In this document: piece after piece, positions 17,384 through 26,503 of the stretch
How the letters are laid out: each line of letters begins with the position of its first letter
Numbering within the stretch: position 1 is the first letter of the stretch
From: Kiloniella spongiae
Lineage (GTDB): Bacteria; Pseudomonadota; Alphaproteobacteria; Kiloniellales; Kiloniellaceae
Length of the DNA: 64,000 nucleotides
Reading direction: 5' to 3'
Assembly: GCF_001026905.1 (NCBI RefSeq)
Contig: NZ_LAQL01000016.1
Location: forward strand, 1-64,000
The notes under the pieces: model-generated
Told to the model about the DNA's origin: nothing
What the model saw: only the letters and a program-made list of their open reading frames with translations
Databases searched by the model: none
Program-made: the position numbers and the translations under genes

Positions 17384-17973
17384 TAAGAAAGTCTTCCCAA
17401 GATTAAATCAATTTCATCATTTACGATTTGGTCAATTTCCTTACGCCGCAACCCTGCCCGAACGAGGACAAGAATTCCCTGATAAAAAATAAGCAGCCGG
17501 GTTGCCGTTAATTGTGGTGAAGGAGGCTTGGATATTTTACCCTTTTCAGCGCAGCGAATAATCTGTCTTTTGAACGCGGCCTCTAAAAGAGAAAATCCGG
17601 TATCAAGTTCTTGGGTAATGTGTCGGCGTCTATTGTTAAACTCAACAGCAGTGTTCGTTAACAGGCATCCATTTTCCCGACCATCAGGTTCATTGAGTAG
17701 CGAATGGAAAAGATCTTTCAAACCGACAAGGGGGTCTTCCGCTTGATCCAGAAAAGTACTGATCCTGTTTCGCACGATATTGTTGTTATAAAAACTAATA
17801 GCAATATCAAAGAGGACTTCTTTACCGCCAAAAGAATTATAAAGACTTCCCGATGTTAAACCTGTCGCCTTTTCAAGATCTTTAACTGTCGTTGCTTCAT
17901 AGCCTTTTTCACGAAAGATGTTTGCTACTTTCACAAGTGTCTCTTTTTCGTTAAATGAAAGATTCCGGCCCAT
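17383..17973 (-). CDS. TetR/AcrR-family transcriptional regulator
   Basis: This 196-residue regulator has an N-terminal TetR HTH (FNEKETLVKVANIFREKGYE, TVKDLEKATGLTSGSLYNSF) and an all-helical ligand-binding domain with GCLLTNTAVEF, typical of the TetR_C_16/YcdC-like group. The ATG at 17973 gives MGRNLSFNEKE, the normal distance to the HTH; the longer frame adds about 30 AT-rich residues without homology. It is coupled to the TfoX-like gene by a TAATG overlap. The target genes are unknown, perhaps itself and the TfoX-like gene. Confidence 0.87.
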   Translation of the reverse strand: MGRNLSFNEKETLVKVANIFREKGYEATTVKDLEKATGLTSGSLYNSFGGKEVLFDIAISFYNNNIVRNRISTFLDQAEDPLVGLKDLFHSLLNEPDGRENGCLLTNTAVEFNNRRRHITQELDTGFSLLEAAFKRQIIRCAEKGKISKPPSPQLTATRLLIFYQGILVLVRAGLRRKEIDQIVNDEIDLILGRLS

Positions 17974-18215
17974 ATAATTCTCATAAAATTTTAGATTGTT
18001 TGTTTTAAAATGAATATTATAAAAATATAAATATAACAAGTGCTTCATATTTTTATTTATTTTCAATGCCTAAAAGAAGTGTCTTTTTGAGCGAATAAAA
18101 TCTTTAGGCGCTAAACCAAGAAAAAGAAAAATATGCAATTTTAACTATAATTTATCCCTGCTTCATCCTTGCTCGGTAAAATAGCTCTAGAAATGAACCA
18201 AATTGAGTCAGTTTC

Positions 18216-18665
18216 ATGATCGGAATTTTTGCAATCGTTTCTGTGGTATTTTTACTACCGACAATTATTTACGTAAGCAGTGATGAGAAAGTTCTTGGCC
18301 GCCTAACTTATGTTTTCAGGATGCTATTTCTATCTCTCTTTCTCTGGGCTTTTTTAGTCATGAGTTTTACACATGTTATCCCTGTAGAAGGAGTTTTGAA
18401 GGTACTTAAAAATCCAACAGACGATATCCAAATCGAAGGAGCATGGACTGTGCTCTCTGTTGTGCTCATCATACTTTGCACACAAATATGTTGGATGGTA
18501 CATCGCCTCAATCATATCGGGTGGCCGAAATGGTTGGCTTTATTAATCACCGTACCCGCAGTTAACCTCATTTTTAGTTTTTTGCTCACTACTATGCCTG
18601 GCAGAAGAATAGAGAGAGATTACTCAGAGATTCTAGAAAGACCTATGGATGTTTCTGATTTATAA
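18216..18665 (+). CDS. Hypothetical small membrane protein
   Basis: I do not recognise this 149-residue protein with confidence. It has four hydrophobic segments (about residues 2-22, 34-52, 80-100 and 106-128). The last part (HRLNHIGWPKWLALLITVPAVN) resembles the end of DUF805 membrane proteins (RL-x-D-x-G-x-x-GWW), so a distant relation is possible. It ends with an acidic cytoplasmic tail. It stands alone, divergent from the TetR gene across about 240 AT-rich bases with no recognised motif, and convergent with the peroxiredoxin gene. Confidence 0.6.
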   Translation: MIGIFAIVSVVFLLPTIIYVSSDEKVLGRLTYVFRMLFLSLFLWAFLVMSFTHVIPVEGVLKVLKNPTDDIQIEGAWTVLSVVLIILCTQICWMVHRLNHIGWPKWLALLITVPAVNLIFSFLLTTMPGRRIERDYSEILERPMDVSDL

Positions 18666-18704
18666 ACATCAACCTATTTCACCAATTCCGCTCTTGATCG
18701 ATGA

Positions 18705-18743
18705 AAATCAAAATAATAAAAAAGCCCGGAAAAGTCCCGGGCT
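18705..18743 (-). terminator. Terminator after peroxiredoxin gene
   Basis: On the minus strand, AGCCCGG (18743-18737) pairs with CCGGGCT (18729-18723) across a short loop, and the transcript continues into TTTTTTATTATTTTGAT. It lies 27 bases past the peroxiredoxin stop codon. Confidence 0.88.
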
Positions 18744-18770
18744 CTCTCATCAAACACATAAGTTATGTGT

Positions 18771-19406
18771 TTACTTATTTGGCTGTGGTGTCACGCGCAG
18801 ATAAGGTTTGTGTGCGACCCAACCCTTAGGGAAACGGTCCTTGGCTTCTTCGTCACTCAAGGCTGGAACGATAATCACATCATCACCGTCTTTCCAGTTA
18901 ACTGGTGTTGCGACTTTGTAACCATCTGTCAGTTGCAGAGAGTCGATAACACGTAGAATTTCATCAAAGTTACGGCCAGTACTTGCCGGATAGGTAATGA
19001 TCAGGCGTACTTTTCTTGCAGGATCAATGATGAAAACTGAGCGAACAGTCAATGTATCGTTCGCATTTGGGTGGATCATGTCATAAAGATCAGACACTTT
19101 GCGATCTGCATCAGCCAAAAGCGGGAAGTTAAATTGATGCCCCTGAGTTTCCTCAATATCGCCAACCCACTGTGTGTGATCGGAAAGGGGATCAACACTC
19201 AATCCCAGAACCTTTACGTTTCGCTTGTCAAACTCTGGCTTTAGCTTTCCAACGTATCCAAGTTCTGTTGTGCATACAGGGGTGAAATCTTTTGGGTGAG
19301 AAAAAAGAACAGCCCAGCTGTCACCAACAAAATCATAAAAATCGATTGTACCTTCGGTAGAATCCTGTGTGAAGTTAGGTGCTGTATCGCCGAGACGTAA
19401 AGTCAT
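18771..19406 (-). CDS. 1-Cys peroxiredoxin (Prx6-type)
   Basis: This 211-residue peroxiredoxin reduces hydrogen peroxide and organic hydroperoxides in the cytoplasm. The peroxidatic cysteine is in HPKDFTPVCTTELG, the N-terminus has LRLGDTAPNFTQDSTEG, and the long C-terminal extension with LTDGYKVATPVNWKDGDDVI is characteristic of the Prx6/1-Cys group. The ATG at 19406 is preceded by GGAGG at the ideal distance, so the ATG four codons upstream is rejected. It has a strong terminator. No electron donor is encoded next to it. Confidence 0.95.
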   Translation of the reverse strand: MTLRLGDTAPNFTQDSTEGTIDFYDFVGDSWAVLFSHPKDFTPVCTTELGYVGKLKPEFDKRNVKVLGLSVDPLSDHTQWVGDIEETQGHQFNFPLLADADRKVSDLYDMIHPNANDTLTVRSVFIIDPARKVRLIITYPASTGRNFDEILRVIDSLQLTDGYKVATPVNWKDGDDVIIVPALSDEEAKDRFPKGWVAHKPYLRVTPQPNK

Positions 19407-19591
19407 TGCAGCCTCCATTGAGGTGTCATAAGGAGCGGAAAAAAATCCGCTAACGAGAAAAATCGAAAACTTGGAAAAGTCCTCTAAAAAGAAAGAGTGA
19501 TCTTACCCCTAAAAGATAGTGATTGGTAGTAAATATCCAAGCTATCATAATACAATAATTTTATTGGAAAATTACAAGGCGCAAAAACAGC

Positions 19592-19620
19592 AAAAGGCCT
19601 GAAAGTTCATTCAGGCCTTT
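19592..19620 (-). terminator. Terminator after hemB
   Basis: AAAGGCCTGAA (19593-19603) pairs perfectly with TTCAGGCCTTT (19610-19620) around a six-base loop. On the minus strand it lies 24 bases past the hemB stop and is followed by TGCTGTTTTTGCGC, a modest U-tract. Confidence 0.75.
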
Positions 19621-19643
19621 CATTAAATTGATAAAATGACCAA

Positions 19644-20636
19644 CTATTTAAGTAAGCGAGCGGCATCTAGGGCAAAATAAGAAAGAACAGCATCTGTTCC
19701 AGCCCGTTTAAATGCCATAAGGCTTTCCATCATAACCGTATCATGATCAAGCCACCCATTTGCAGAGGCCGCTTTGATCATCGCATATTCACCACTGACC
19801 TGATAAGCCATGGTCGGAACACCAAAGGTACCTTTAATACGCTGAATAATATCCAGATAGGCAATGCCAGGCTTTACCATGACCATATCAGCACCTTGTT
19901 GAAGATCGTTTTCAACAAGACGTAAAGCTTCTTCGCTGTTGGCTGGATCCATTTGATAGGTTTTTTTATCGCCTTTCAAAGCACCTTTTGCTCCTACAGC
20001 ATCCCGGAAGGGACCATAAAATCCACTGGCATACTTCGCACTATATGCCATGATTTTTGTATAGGTATATCCGGCTTCATCCAGTGTATCGCGGATTGCG
20101 CCGATGCGACCGTCCATCATATCCGAAGGACCGACATAATCGCACCCGGCTTCCGCCTGTACCAAAGCTTGGCGGCACAAGATTTCAACAGATTCGTCGT
20201 TAAGAATAATACCATCCTTAACAATGCCGTCATGTCCAAGTGAATTATAGGGATCCAGGGCGACGTCACCAATCAGGGCAATTTCCTTGTAATGCTTTCG
20301 GATCGATCTTGTCGCCTGACAAATAAGATTGTCGGGATTATAAGACTCTCGACAATCTTCTGTTTTCGTTTCCGGATTGTTATAGGGAAATAGCGCAATG
20401 GCTGGAATTCCCAATTCAACTGCTTCGGCAATAGCATCAATCAAACAATCAGGGCCGTATCTTTTAACCCCCGGCATTGACGGCACTTCACTTGTACCAT
20501 TGTCTTCCTGTAGAAACACAGGCCAGATAAAGTCATCAACAGACAGGCGATTTTCAGCAACCATCCGGCGCGTCCAGTCATCCGTACGGATACGGCGCGG
20601 CCTAACAACAAGATCCTGTCTAAAGGTTGTATTCAA
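19644..20636 (-). CDS. hemB: Delta-aminolevulinic acid dehydratase (porphobilinogen synthase)
   Basis: HemB condenses two 5-aminolevulinate molecules to porphobilinogen in haem synthesis. The 330-residue protein has both catalytic lysines (IMAYSAKYASGFYGPFRDA and DMVMVKPGIAYLDI). The Zn-binding cysteine triad is absent; the corresponding region reads LIGDVALDPYNSLGHDG, as in Mg-dependent alphaproteobacterial enzymes. The start codon is TTG at 20636, supported by AGGAGA seven to twelve bases upstream (on the minus strand) and by the usual N-terminal TTFRQDLVVRPRR. A rightward reading frame starts only 14 bases away. Confidence 0.96.
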   Translation of the reverse strand: MNTTFRQDLVVRPRRIRTDDWTRRMVAENRLSVDDFIWPVFLQEDNGTSEVPSMPGVKRYGPDCLIDAIAEAVELGIPAIALFPYNNPETKTEDCRESYNPDNLICQATRSIRKHYKEIALIGDVALDPYNSLGHDGIVKDGIILNDESVEILCRQALVQAEAGCDYVGPSDMMDGRIGAIRDTLDEAGYTYTKIMAYSAKYASGFYGPFRDAVGAKGALKGDKKTYQMDPANSEEALRLVENDLQQGADMVMVKPGIAYLDIIQRIKGTFGVPTMAYQVSGEYAMIKAASANGWLDHDTVMMESLMAFKRAGTDAVLSYFALDAARLLK

Positions 20637-20649
20637 TTATTTTCTCCTG

Positions 20650-21324
20650 ATGAGATTCGTTTTTTGCTACTTTCTACCCAAGCCCCTGAAATTGCAAGTA
20701 TCGGGCAGTGAAAGTTTATGGGGCAGATCGTCGCAAAAAGATCTGCTTTTTATTGAAAACAAAAGAATTGGTATAAAAAGTGAACAGGTTTTGAAAAAAT
20801 TAACTCAATCATCATGGGGTATTATTTTTATCTCTATATTTGTAACCTTATCTGTCTCCATAGATTTTTGGAGATTTATTGCCACTGGTTATGAGGGGGA
20901 CAGCTTTTATACTCTTGGACTGTTAGAAGGTGTTGGATTATCTGCCATCACAATAATTTTGAGCTTTGGAATCCTGTTTATAGGATTCAAAAAATCATAT
21001 TTTCTTTATGAAAAAGCAAGGCAACATAATACTAAGCCCGAGATAATCTTTCTTCTAGATGTTCTCTTAAGTCTTTTTATTTTCGGCTTCTTTGTTTGGC
21101 TCTCACCCCAAGTATATTACGCTTATTATTACGTCATTTTTGATGGGTTACCCGCTCAAATCGTCATTAAAAATTTTCCAGACATTAGAACTCTGATAAA
21201 GATTGTTACACTATCAGACCATGCAAACCTATCCTTTCACGGGCAAGGCTTGCTCGCGAGAGCACTTATTATTCAAACATTCATCTTTTATTTTATAACC
21301 GCCACAGACAGGGGACCGAGGTAA
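20650..21324 (+). CDS. Hypothetical four-helix membrane protein
   Basis: This is unrecognised. The frame from the ATG at 20650 codes for 224 residues with four hydrophobic segments (about 60-80, 90-112, 135-155 and 205-220) and a basic loop with YEKARQHNTKPE. The start is doubtful: the ATG lacks an SD and lies inside the hemB leader, so a later start such as the TTG in GAACAGGTTTTGAAA is possible. The frame also extends backwards antisense to hemB, but that part is a shadow. Single gene between hemB (divergent) and cpdB. Confidence 0.5.
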   Translation: MRFVFCYFLPKPLKLQVSGSESLWGRSSQKDLLFIENKRIGIKSEQVLKKLTQSSWGIIFISIFVTLSVSIDFWRFIATGYEGDSFYTLGLLEGVGLSAITIILSFGILFIGFKKSYFLYEKARQHNTKPEIIFLLDVLLSLFIFGFFVWLSPQVYYAYYYVIFDGLPAQIVIKNFPDIRTLIKIVTLSDHANLSFHGQGLLARALIIQTFIFYFITATDRGPR

Positions 21325-21435
21325 GGCCTTCGGATCTGTAAATATAGTTTAATTGAGCTGTCACTTTTATGTCCTTGGAATTATCCTGAAATCGTGAGTA
21401 AGCTAGACAGCTTAGACATACACACAGGTGACATA

Positions 21436-23376
21436 ATGAAAAAAATCCTTTTAGCCGGGGCAGGGGTGTTGGCGCTAGGTCTTGGCACAGCGCATTCTGC
21501 TGAAGTTCAATTACGAATTCTGGAAACAACTGATATCCATGTTCATGTGGTTGATTACGACTATTATAAAGACGCCCCATCTGTCGCCGTCGGCCTCTCA
21601 CGAACAGCAACATTGATTAAAGAGGCACGTCAGGAAGCCACGAATTCATTATTGATCGACAATGGTGATCTTATCCAGGGTAATCCTTTGGGCGATTACA
21701 TGGCGAAAGAGCGTGGTTTGAAAGAAGGTGAAGTTCATCCCGTTTTCAAAGCGATGAATCTATTAAAGTATGATGTTGGTAATCTGGGAAATCATGAATT
21801 CAACTATGGTTTGGATTTCCTGAGCGAAACATTGAATGATGCGGCATTCCCTTACGTTTCAGCCAATGTTTTTATTGATGATGGCGATAACGATCCAGGT
21901 AATGACAAACCAGCTTATGATCCATATATCATTCTTGATCGTGAAGTTGTCGATACCGAAGGCAATCAACACAATATCAAAGTTGGCGTGATTGGTTTTC
22001 TTCCCCCACAGATAACGCAGTGGGACGAAGCCAACCTTAAGGGCAAACTTGTCACACACGATATTGTTGATACAGCCAAAAGATATGTTCCGGAAATGAA
22101 AGAGAAGGGCGCAGATGTTATTATTGCCGTTCCTCATTCCGGATTGAGTGATGTAACACCACAGGGGCGTGACGAAAACGCTACTTATCACCTATCCAAA
22201 GTAGAGGGCTTGGATGCCATTCTCTTTGGCCACGCCCATGCTGTTTTTCCGTCAGAAACCTACAAAGATATTGCTGGTGTTGATATTGAAAAAGGTACGA
22301 TCAACGGTGTCGCCGCAACAATGCCCGGCTTTTGGGGCAGTCACCTCGGTCTTGTTGATCTGACATTGGATGTTGATGACAACGGCAACTGGAAAGTTGT
22401 TGATAGTATTGGATCAACCCGCGGTATTTACAAACGTGACGGACGTAAAAAACTTCCGTTGGTCGAGGCGGACCAGACAATCGTTGATGCCGTAAAGCAT
22501 GAGCACGAAGAAACGATTGAATTCATGCGCAAGGCTGTGGGCACAACTTCAGCCCCTATTAATTCTTTCTTTGCTCTGGTTCAGGATGATCCTTCTATAC
22601 AGATCGTGACAAACGCTCAAAAATGGTATGTTGAAAAACTTATCAAAGGCACCGAGTACGACGGTATTCCTGTTCTTTCTGCTGGTGCACCATTCAAAGC
22701 TGGTGGCCGAGGTGGCGCCGATTATTACACCAATATAGCAACAGGCGAAATTGCCCTGAAAAATGTTGCTGACCTTTATATCTACCCAAATACTCTTCGT
22801 GCCGTCTTACTGAACGGGGCACAGGTTCGTGAATGGCTGGAAATGTCCGCCGGGGCTTTTAATCAGATTGATAAAACGCAGACTGAAGAGCAAGTACTGC
22901 TGAACCCAAGCTTCCCGTCTTACAACTTCGATGTGATTGATGGTGTAGAATATAGCGTCGATCTTACCCAGCCAGCCCGCTATAACAAAGAAGGGCAAGT
23001 CGTTAACCCGGATAGTCACCGTATCATTGATATGACATATCAGGGAAAACCATTGGATATGGATGCCCAGTTTATCGTGGCCACCAATAACTACCGTGCC
23101 CATGGTGGCGGAAGCTTCCCGGCACTGGATGGTTCAACGGTAATTATTCAAGCACCTGATGAAAACAGAACAGTTCTGGCAAATTATATCTTTGACCAAA
23201 AGAAAATTGATCCAAGTGCCGATAAGAACTGGGGGTTTGCACCAATCAAAGAAGACGTAAATGTTACCTTTGAAACAACACCTTCTGCTAAAGATATCCT
23301 AGGCAACAAAGATGTCATCAGTTACATCGGTGAAGGCAAAGACGGTTTTGGAAAGTATCAGATATCTTTTGAATAA
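21436..23376 (+). CDS. cpdB: Periplasmic 2',3'-cyclic-nucleotide 2'-phosphodiesterase/3'-nucleotidase
   Basis: CpdB hydrolyses 2',3'-cyclic nucleotides and 3'-nucleotides in the periplasm to recover nucleosides and phosphate. The 646-residue precursor starts with a signal peptide (MKKILLAGAGVLALG, cleaved after AHSA). A metallophosphatase domain follows (about 25-330) with ETTDIHVHVVDYDY, LIDNGDLIQGNPLGDY, NLGNHEFNYGLDF and FGHAHAVFPS. The C-terminal 5'-nucleotidase domain (about 360-600) has GAPFKAGGRGGADYYT and ATNNYRAHGGG. The ATG at 21436 begins the signal peptide; the longer frame is ignored. It ends at a strong shared terminator. Confidence 0.95.
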   Translation: MKKILLAGAGVLALGLGTAHSAEVQLRILETTDIHVHVVDYDYYKDAPSVAVGLSRTATLIKEARQEATNSLLIDNGDLIQGNPLGDYMAKERGLKEGEVHPVFKAMNLLKYDVGNLGNHEFNYGLDFLSETLNDAAFPYVSANVFIDDGDNDPGNDKPAYDPYIILDREVVDTEGNQHNIKVGVIGFLPPQITQWDEANLKGKLVTHDIVDTAKRYVPEMKEKGADVIIAVPHSGLSDVTPQGRDENATYHLSKVEGLDAILFGHAHAVFPSETYKDIAGVDIEKGTINGVAATMPGFWGSHLGLVDLTLDVDDNGNWKVVDSIGSTRGIYKRDGRKKLPLVEADQTIVDAVKHEHEETIEFMRKAVGTTSAPINSFFALVQDDPSIQIVTNAQKWYVEKLIKGTEYDGIPVLSAGAPFKAGGRGGADYYTNIATGEIALKNVADLYIYPNTLRAVLLNGAQVREWLEMSAGAFNQIDKTQTEEQVLLNPSFPSYNFDVIDGVEYSVDLTQPARYNKEGQVVNPDSHRIIDMTYQGKPLDMDAQFIVATNNYRAHGGGSFPALDGSTVIIQAPDENRTVLANYIFDQKKIDPSADKNWGFAPIKEDVNVTFETTPSAKDILGNKDVISYIGEGKDGFGKYQISFE

Positions 23377-23393
23377 AAGCTGGTATAGAAAAC

Positions 23394-23432
23394 AGAAAAG
23401 GGGGCATTCAATCTTGATGCTCCCTTTTCTAT
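23394..23432. terminator. Bidirectional terminator between cpdB and metY
   Basis: AGAAAAGGGGGCA (23394-23406) pairs with TGCTCCCTTTTCT (23418-23430), 13 pairs with one G-U, between two convergent genes. The arms themselves provide U-rich 3' ends on both strands. Confidence 0.82.
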
Positions 23433-23452
23433 AATGAATAGATCTTCTCTGC

Positions 23453-24751
23453 CTAGCTATCAGAAGCTTCTAAAGCCTGGCTCAGATCTGCGATGATATC
23501 ATCGATATGTTCAATCCCAATCGACAAACGAACATAACTTTCAGAGATACCAGTAAGTGCCTGTTCCTCAGCTGTTAACTGGGAATGTGTCGTGGTTGCC
23601 GGATGGATCGCAAGGCTACGTGCATCGCCAATGTTGGCAACGTGGAAGAACATTTTCAGGCTATCAATAAACTTACGGCCAGCCTCTTTCCCTCCCTTAA
23701 GCTCAAAGCCGAGCAGGGCACCATAACCGCCTTTTAGATATTTATCCGCCAAGTCACGTTCAGAACCTCTTGCCTGACTTGGATGGATAACTTTTTCTAC
23801 TGATGGATGGTTACTCAGGTATTCCGCAACAGCGGTCGCATTTTTACAATGTTCCCGCATACGAAGAGGAAGTGTTTCCATCCCCTGGATAAACTGGAAG
23901 GCATTCATCGGTGACATGGCTGAACCAAGATCTCGTAACAATACAACACGTGCACGGATGATATAGGCAATAGGGCCAAGTGGCTTAACCGCTTCGGTCC
24001 AGATTGCACCATGGTAACTGGGGTCAGGTTGGGTTAAAAGCGGGAAACGGTTTGCATTGGCTTCCCAATCGAAATTACCACCATCGACAATCATGCCACC
24101 AATTGATGTTCCATGGCCGCCGATATATTTCGTGGTCGAATAGACAACGACATGAGCCCCGTGTTCAATTGGGCGACAAAGGATTGGTGCTGCCGTGTTA
24201 TCCATAATAAGGGGAACACCAACTTCATTTCCGATATCCGCCACTTCTTTTATCGGGAAAACACGCAAGCGAGGGTTTGGTAGCGTTTCTGCATAATAAG
24301 CTTTAGTATTTTCATCTGTTGCACGTCGGAAATTTTCAGGATCAGTCGGATCAACAAATCGCACTTCAATTCCCATATTAGGCAGCGTATTTGCAAAGAG
24401 ATTATAGGTACCGCCATAAAGCTCTGTCGAACTGACAATATTATCGCCTGCTTTAGCAACATTTTGAATAGCCAACGTACTCGCGGCCTGCCCAGAACTG
24501 ACAGCGAGTGATGCTGCACCACCTTCCAATGCTGTGATCCGCTCTTCAAGTACAGCAGTTGTTGGGTTCATAATCCGCGTGTAGATATTCCCAAACTCTT
24601 TCAGAGCAAAAAGATTGGCAGCATGTTCTGCACTATCGAACTGATAAGACGTTGTTTGATAGATCGGAACGGCAACAGCACCTGTCTGCGGATCACTTCT
24701 ATAGCCAGAATGAAGAACCAGCGTTTCCGGATTTTTCGTGTCGATTGTCAT
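23453..24751 (-). CDS. metY: O-acetylhomoserine sulfhydrylase
   Basis: This 432-residue PLP enzyme joins O-acetylhomoserine with sulfide (or methanethiol) to give homocysteine (or methionine). It has [37 protein letters not shown], the PLP lysine in [19 protein letters not shown], and the long active-site insertion with [20 protein letters not shown] that is characteristic of MetY and not of cystathionine enzymes. It is transcribed leftward behind a SAM-II riboswitch, so high S-adenosylmethionine should lower its expression. It converges with cpdB. Confidence 0.95.
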   Translation of the reverse strand: MTIDTKNPETLVLHSGYRSDPQTGAVAVPIYQTTSYQFDSAEHAANLFALKEFGNIYTRIMNPTTAVLEERITALEGGAASLAVSSGQAASTLAIQNVAKAGDNIVSSTELYGGTYNLFANTLPNMGIEVRFVDPTDPENFRRATDENTKAYYAETLPNPRLRVFPIKEVADIGNEVGVPLIMDNTAAPILCRPIEHGAHVVVYSTTKYIGGHGTSIGGMIVDGGNFDWEANANRFPLLTQPDPSYHGAIWTEAVKPLGPIAYIIRARVVLLRDLGSAMSPMNAFQFIQGMETLPLRMREHCKNATAVAEYLSNHPSVEKVIHPSQARGSERDLADKYLKGGYGALLGFELKGGKEAGRKFIDSLKMFFHVANIGDARSLAIHPATTTHSQLTAEEQALTGISESYVRLSIGIEHIDDIIADLSQALEASDS

Positions 24752-24844
24752 AGCTTCACCCGTTTATATTATTTCCCTTAAAAGGGATTTTCGATTTGGA
24801 TGTACAAAAAGCGGTAAAATGCGTGATCTTAATTCGGATGGGTT

Positions 24845-24905
24845 TCCCCTCGATTTAGCTGCATTTTTTAAGCGCCCGCAAGCTGAGCTCCAAATCAGCG
24901 CTAAT
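24845..24905 (-). promoter_or_regulatory. SAM-II riboswitch
   Basis: The minus strand shows the SAM-II (metA-motif) consensus. AGCGC-TGATTT (24902-24892) forms the 5' arm of P1 and the start of the binding loop, CTTGCGG-GCGCT (24882-24871) is the 3' arm of P1, and AAATGCAGCTAAA is the pseudoknot strand ending near 24854, followed by GAGGGG. SAM-II elements are known from alphaproteobacterial metA, metX and metY genes and turn expression off when S-adenosylmethionine binds. Here the 3' end of the aptamer is about 93 bases before the metY ATG, farther than usual. Confidence 0.85.
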
Positions 24906-25112
24906 TATTACCTTTTACCCTACGTTTATAAAAGAACTAGAGCAAGAAGGAATCACTTCAAACCACACTAAATGAATGGAAAATATTGTTTTGTATCAAT
25001 GATTTTATTTAATTTTTTAACATATTTAGATTCTCGGTTAATCCGCCGTTAACGCCTCTTGCATAAAATAACATCGAATTTTGTTAAAGCTTATTGTTAT
25101 TGTGAGGACATC

Positions 25113-25583
25113 GTGAAGGCTGCTTATCTGCAAACAATTTCTTTGGTTGAACGCTTGCATCGTCAGTGTTTGGAAGTCGTAAAGGCAGAGTTAGATCGCC
25201 GCGGCATTCGTGACCTGAATAATATTCAGGCATTAATCCTCTATAATATCGGGGCAGAAGAACTCTCAGTAGGAGAGCTTACTCATCGTGGTTACTATCT
25301 AGGATCCAACGTTTCTTACAATGTAAAGAAAATGGTGGAAAACGGGTACCTAATTCAGGAACGTTCACCACATGATCGAAGATCATTCCATGTTCGTGCT
25401 TCCGACACCGGGTTGGAAATATTCAATTCCATTTCTACTCTCTTTGATGCCCATGCTGAACAAATAAGCGGCGGTGTTGTTTCTGACGAGGACTTAAAAG
25501 TCACGACAGCCACCCTACATCGCCTTCAGCTATTTTGGTCTTCGCCCATGCCAATGGGAGGTGGAGTCAATCCCGCAGCCTGA
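25113..25583 (+). CDS. MarR-family winged-helix regulator, LdtR-like
   Basis: This 156-residue MarR protein starts at GTG 25113, with AGGA seven bases upstream and the family N-terminus VKAAYLQTISLVERLHRQ. The winged helix (about 35-110) includes AEELSVGELTHRGYYLGSNV, SYNVKKMVENGYL and the wing SPHDRRSFHVR. The GYYLGSNVSYNVKKMV recognition region is what I know from LdtR, a regulator of L,D-transpeptidase and osmotic or cell-wall genes in Rhizobiales. Assignment to that group is an inference. A longer frame back to 25059 is possible. It has its own terminator. Confidence 0.8.
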   Translation: MKAAYLQTISLVERLHRQCLEVVKAELDRRGIRDLNNIQALILYNIGAEELSVGELTHRGYYLGSNVSYNVKKMVENGYLIQERSPHDRRSFHVRASDTGLEIFNSISTLFDAHAEQISGGVVSDEDLKVTTATLHRLQLFWSSPMPMGGGVNPAA

Positions 25584-25660
25584 TGCAAGAAACAGATCAC
25601 CGAACTGATTTTTAAAAAATCTTCAAGAGCTTTGAAAATAAAGTGACTTCTGTTATTTTA

Positions 25661-25688
25661 GACCTCTGTATTTACAGAGGTCTTTTTT
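25661..25688 (+). terminator. Terminator after the MarR/LdtR-like gene
   Basis: GACCTCTGTA (25661-25670) pairs with TACAGAGGTC (25673-25682), followed by TTTTTTT. It is a classic intrinsic terminator 78 bases past the stop codon. Confidence 0.9.
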
Positions 25689-25706
25689 TATTTACGGTTT
25701 GATTGA

Positions 25707-25949
25707 ATGCATTCACTTGACCACGGTGTTATTATTGAGTTTTCAAGAATGGGAGCCTACATAAAGGTAAGCGCGTTTCATGAAGCATCCATGACCGAAG
25801 TTTCAATTGTTGGCGATCCTAAAGAAACAGAGCAAAAACTTAAACAGACAGTTTTAAAAAAATTGAATTATGTTTTGAATAAAGAGAACAATAAAAAATT
25901 AGATCAAAATGCCCCTAAAAAAGATCGTCGAGGGGGGATTATTGTCTAG
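25707..25949 (+). CDS. Small conserved-looking protein of unknown function
   Basis: This 80-residue protein has a beta-rich core (VIIEFSRMGAYIKVSAFHEA, MTEVSIVGDP) followed by a helix (LKQTVLKKLNYVLNKEN) and a basic tail. It resembles small alphaproteobacterial proteins with the pattern EVSIVG...LKKL-x-YVL (DUF6898-like, from memory), often found near one-carbon genes. I cannot assign a function. No strong SD precedes the ATG, and the start could be the Met at residue 15. It is followed by a long gap before rpiB. Confidence 0.5.
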   Translation: MHSLDHGVIIEFSRMGAYIKVSAFHEASMTEVSIVGDPKETEQKLKQTVLKKLNYVLNKENNKKLDQNAPKKDRRGGIIV

Positions 25950-26503
25950 ATTTTTATCAAACAACTTAACTGAGCAATCAGTATATAAGAAATCTAAAGA
26001 CGGATTTGACGCGATCTAACTCAAATTTAGGACGTTCACCGCCTGCGACAAAATAGCACACAATTTTTATCAGGTTTTAAATAATTCTGAAATTTCAATC
26101 ACTTATTTTTGTTTTGTATACTATATATTTACAGTGATTACGATTTAAAAGCAGCAATATCAAAGACATAGAAATGATTATCAAAACACAAATCAGCTGA
26201 TTTGTTATCCTAATAAGTTGTCTTGGTACAATAATGCCGCAGATGTTCTATAAAATGTACGTAAATTGTCTAGCCTAGGGCAAAAGAATCACATTATAAC
26301 CTTAACTCTGTTTAAGGCTCGATAAAGCGACGAAAGATAAGCCTTGGTTTCAGGAGACATGCACGAACTCATTTCATCAAGATTTTACCTCTTTTGGTAA
26401 TCAATCAGGAAAGAGCTCTTAATCTGTCATTCTCTTTCGAGAGCAGGGCAGGTGTGTTATGTGATCTACTTGCTTTATCGGGATAACAAAAAAGTACGGA
26501 CAA
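25950..26503. other. 554-base gap before rpiB-glyA; palindrome, no gene recognised
   Basis: No convincing coding sequence was found. Visible elements are an 18-bp perfect palindrome at 26188-26205 (ACAAATCAG/CTGATTTGT) and a possible hairpin pairing AAGGCT (about 26313) with AGCCTT (about 26340). A run of structured-looking sequence lies at 26340-26490 just before rpiB, probably the operon leader. No glycine or folate riboswitch consensus was recognised. Confidence 0.4.

Noticed and set aside
20398-20636. Extension of the rightward membrane protein frame antisense to hemB
   Set aside because: The part before 20650 is the complement of well-conserved hemB codons and has no protein-like features; it is a shadow.
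24738-24971. Possible small protein gene upstream of metY
   Set aside because: The frame runs through the SAM-II aptamer on the opposite strand and has no ribosome binding site.
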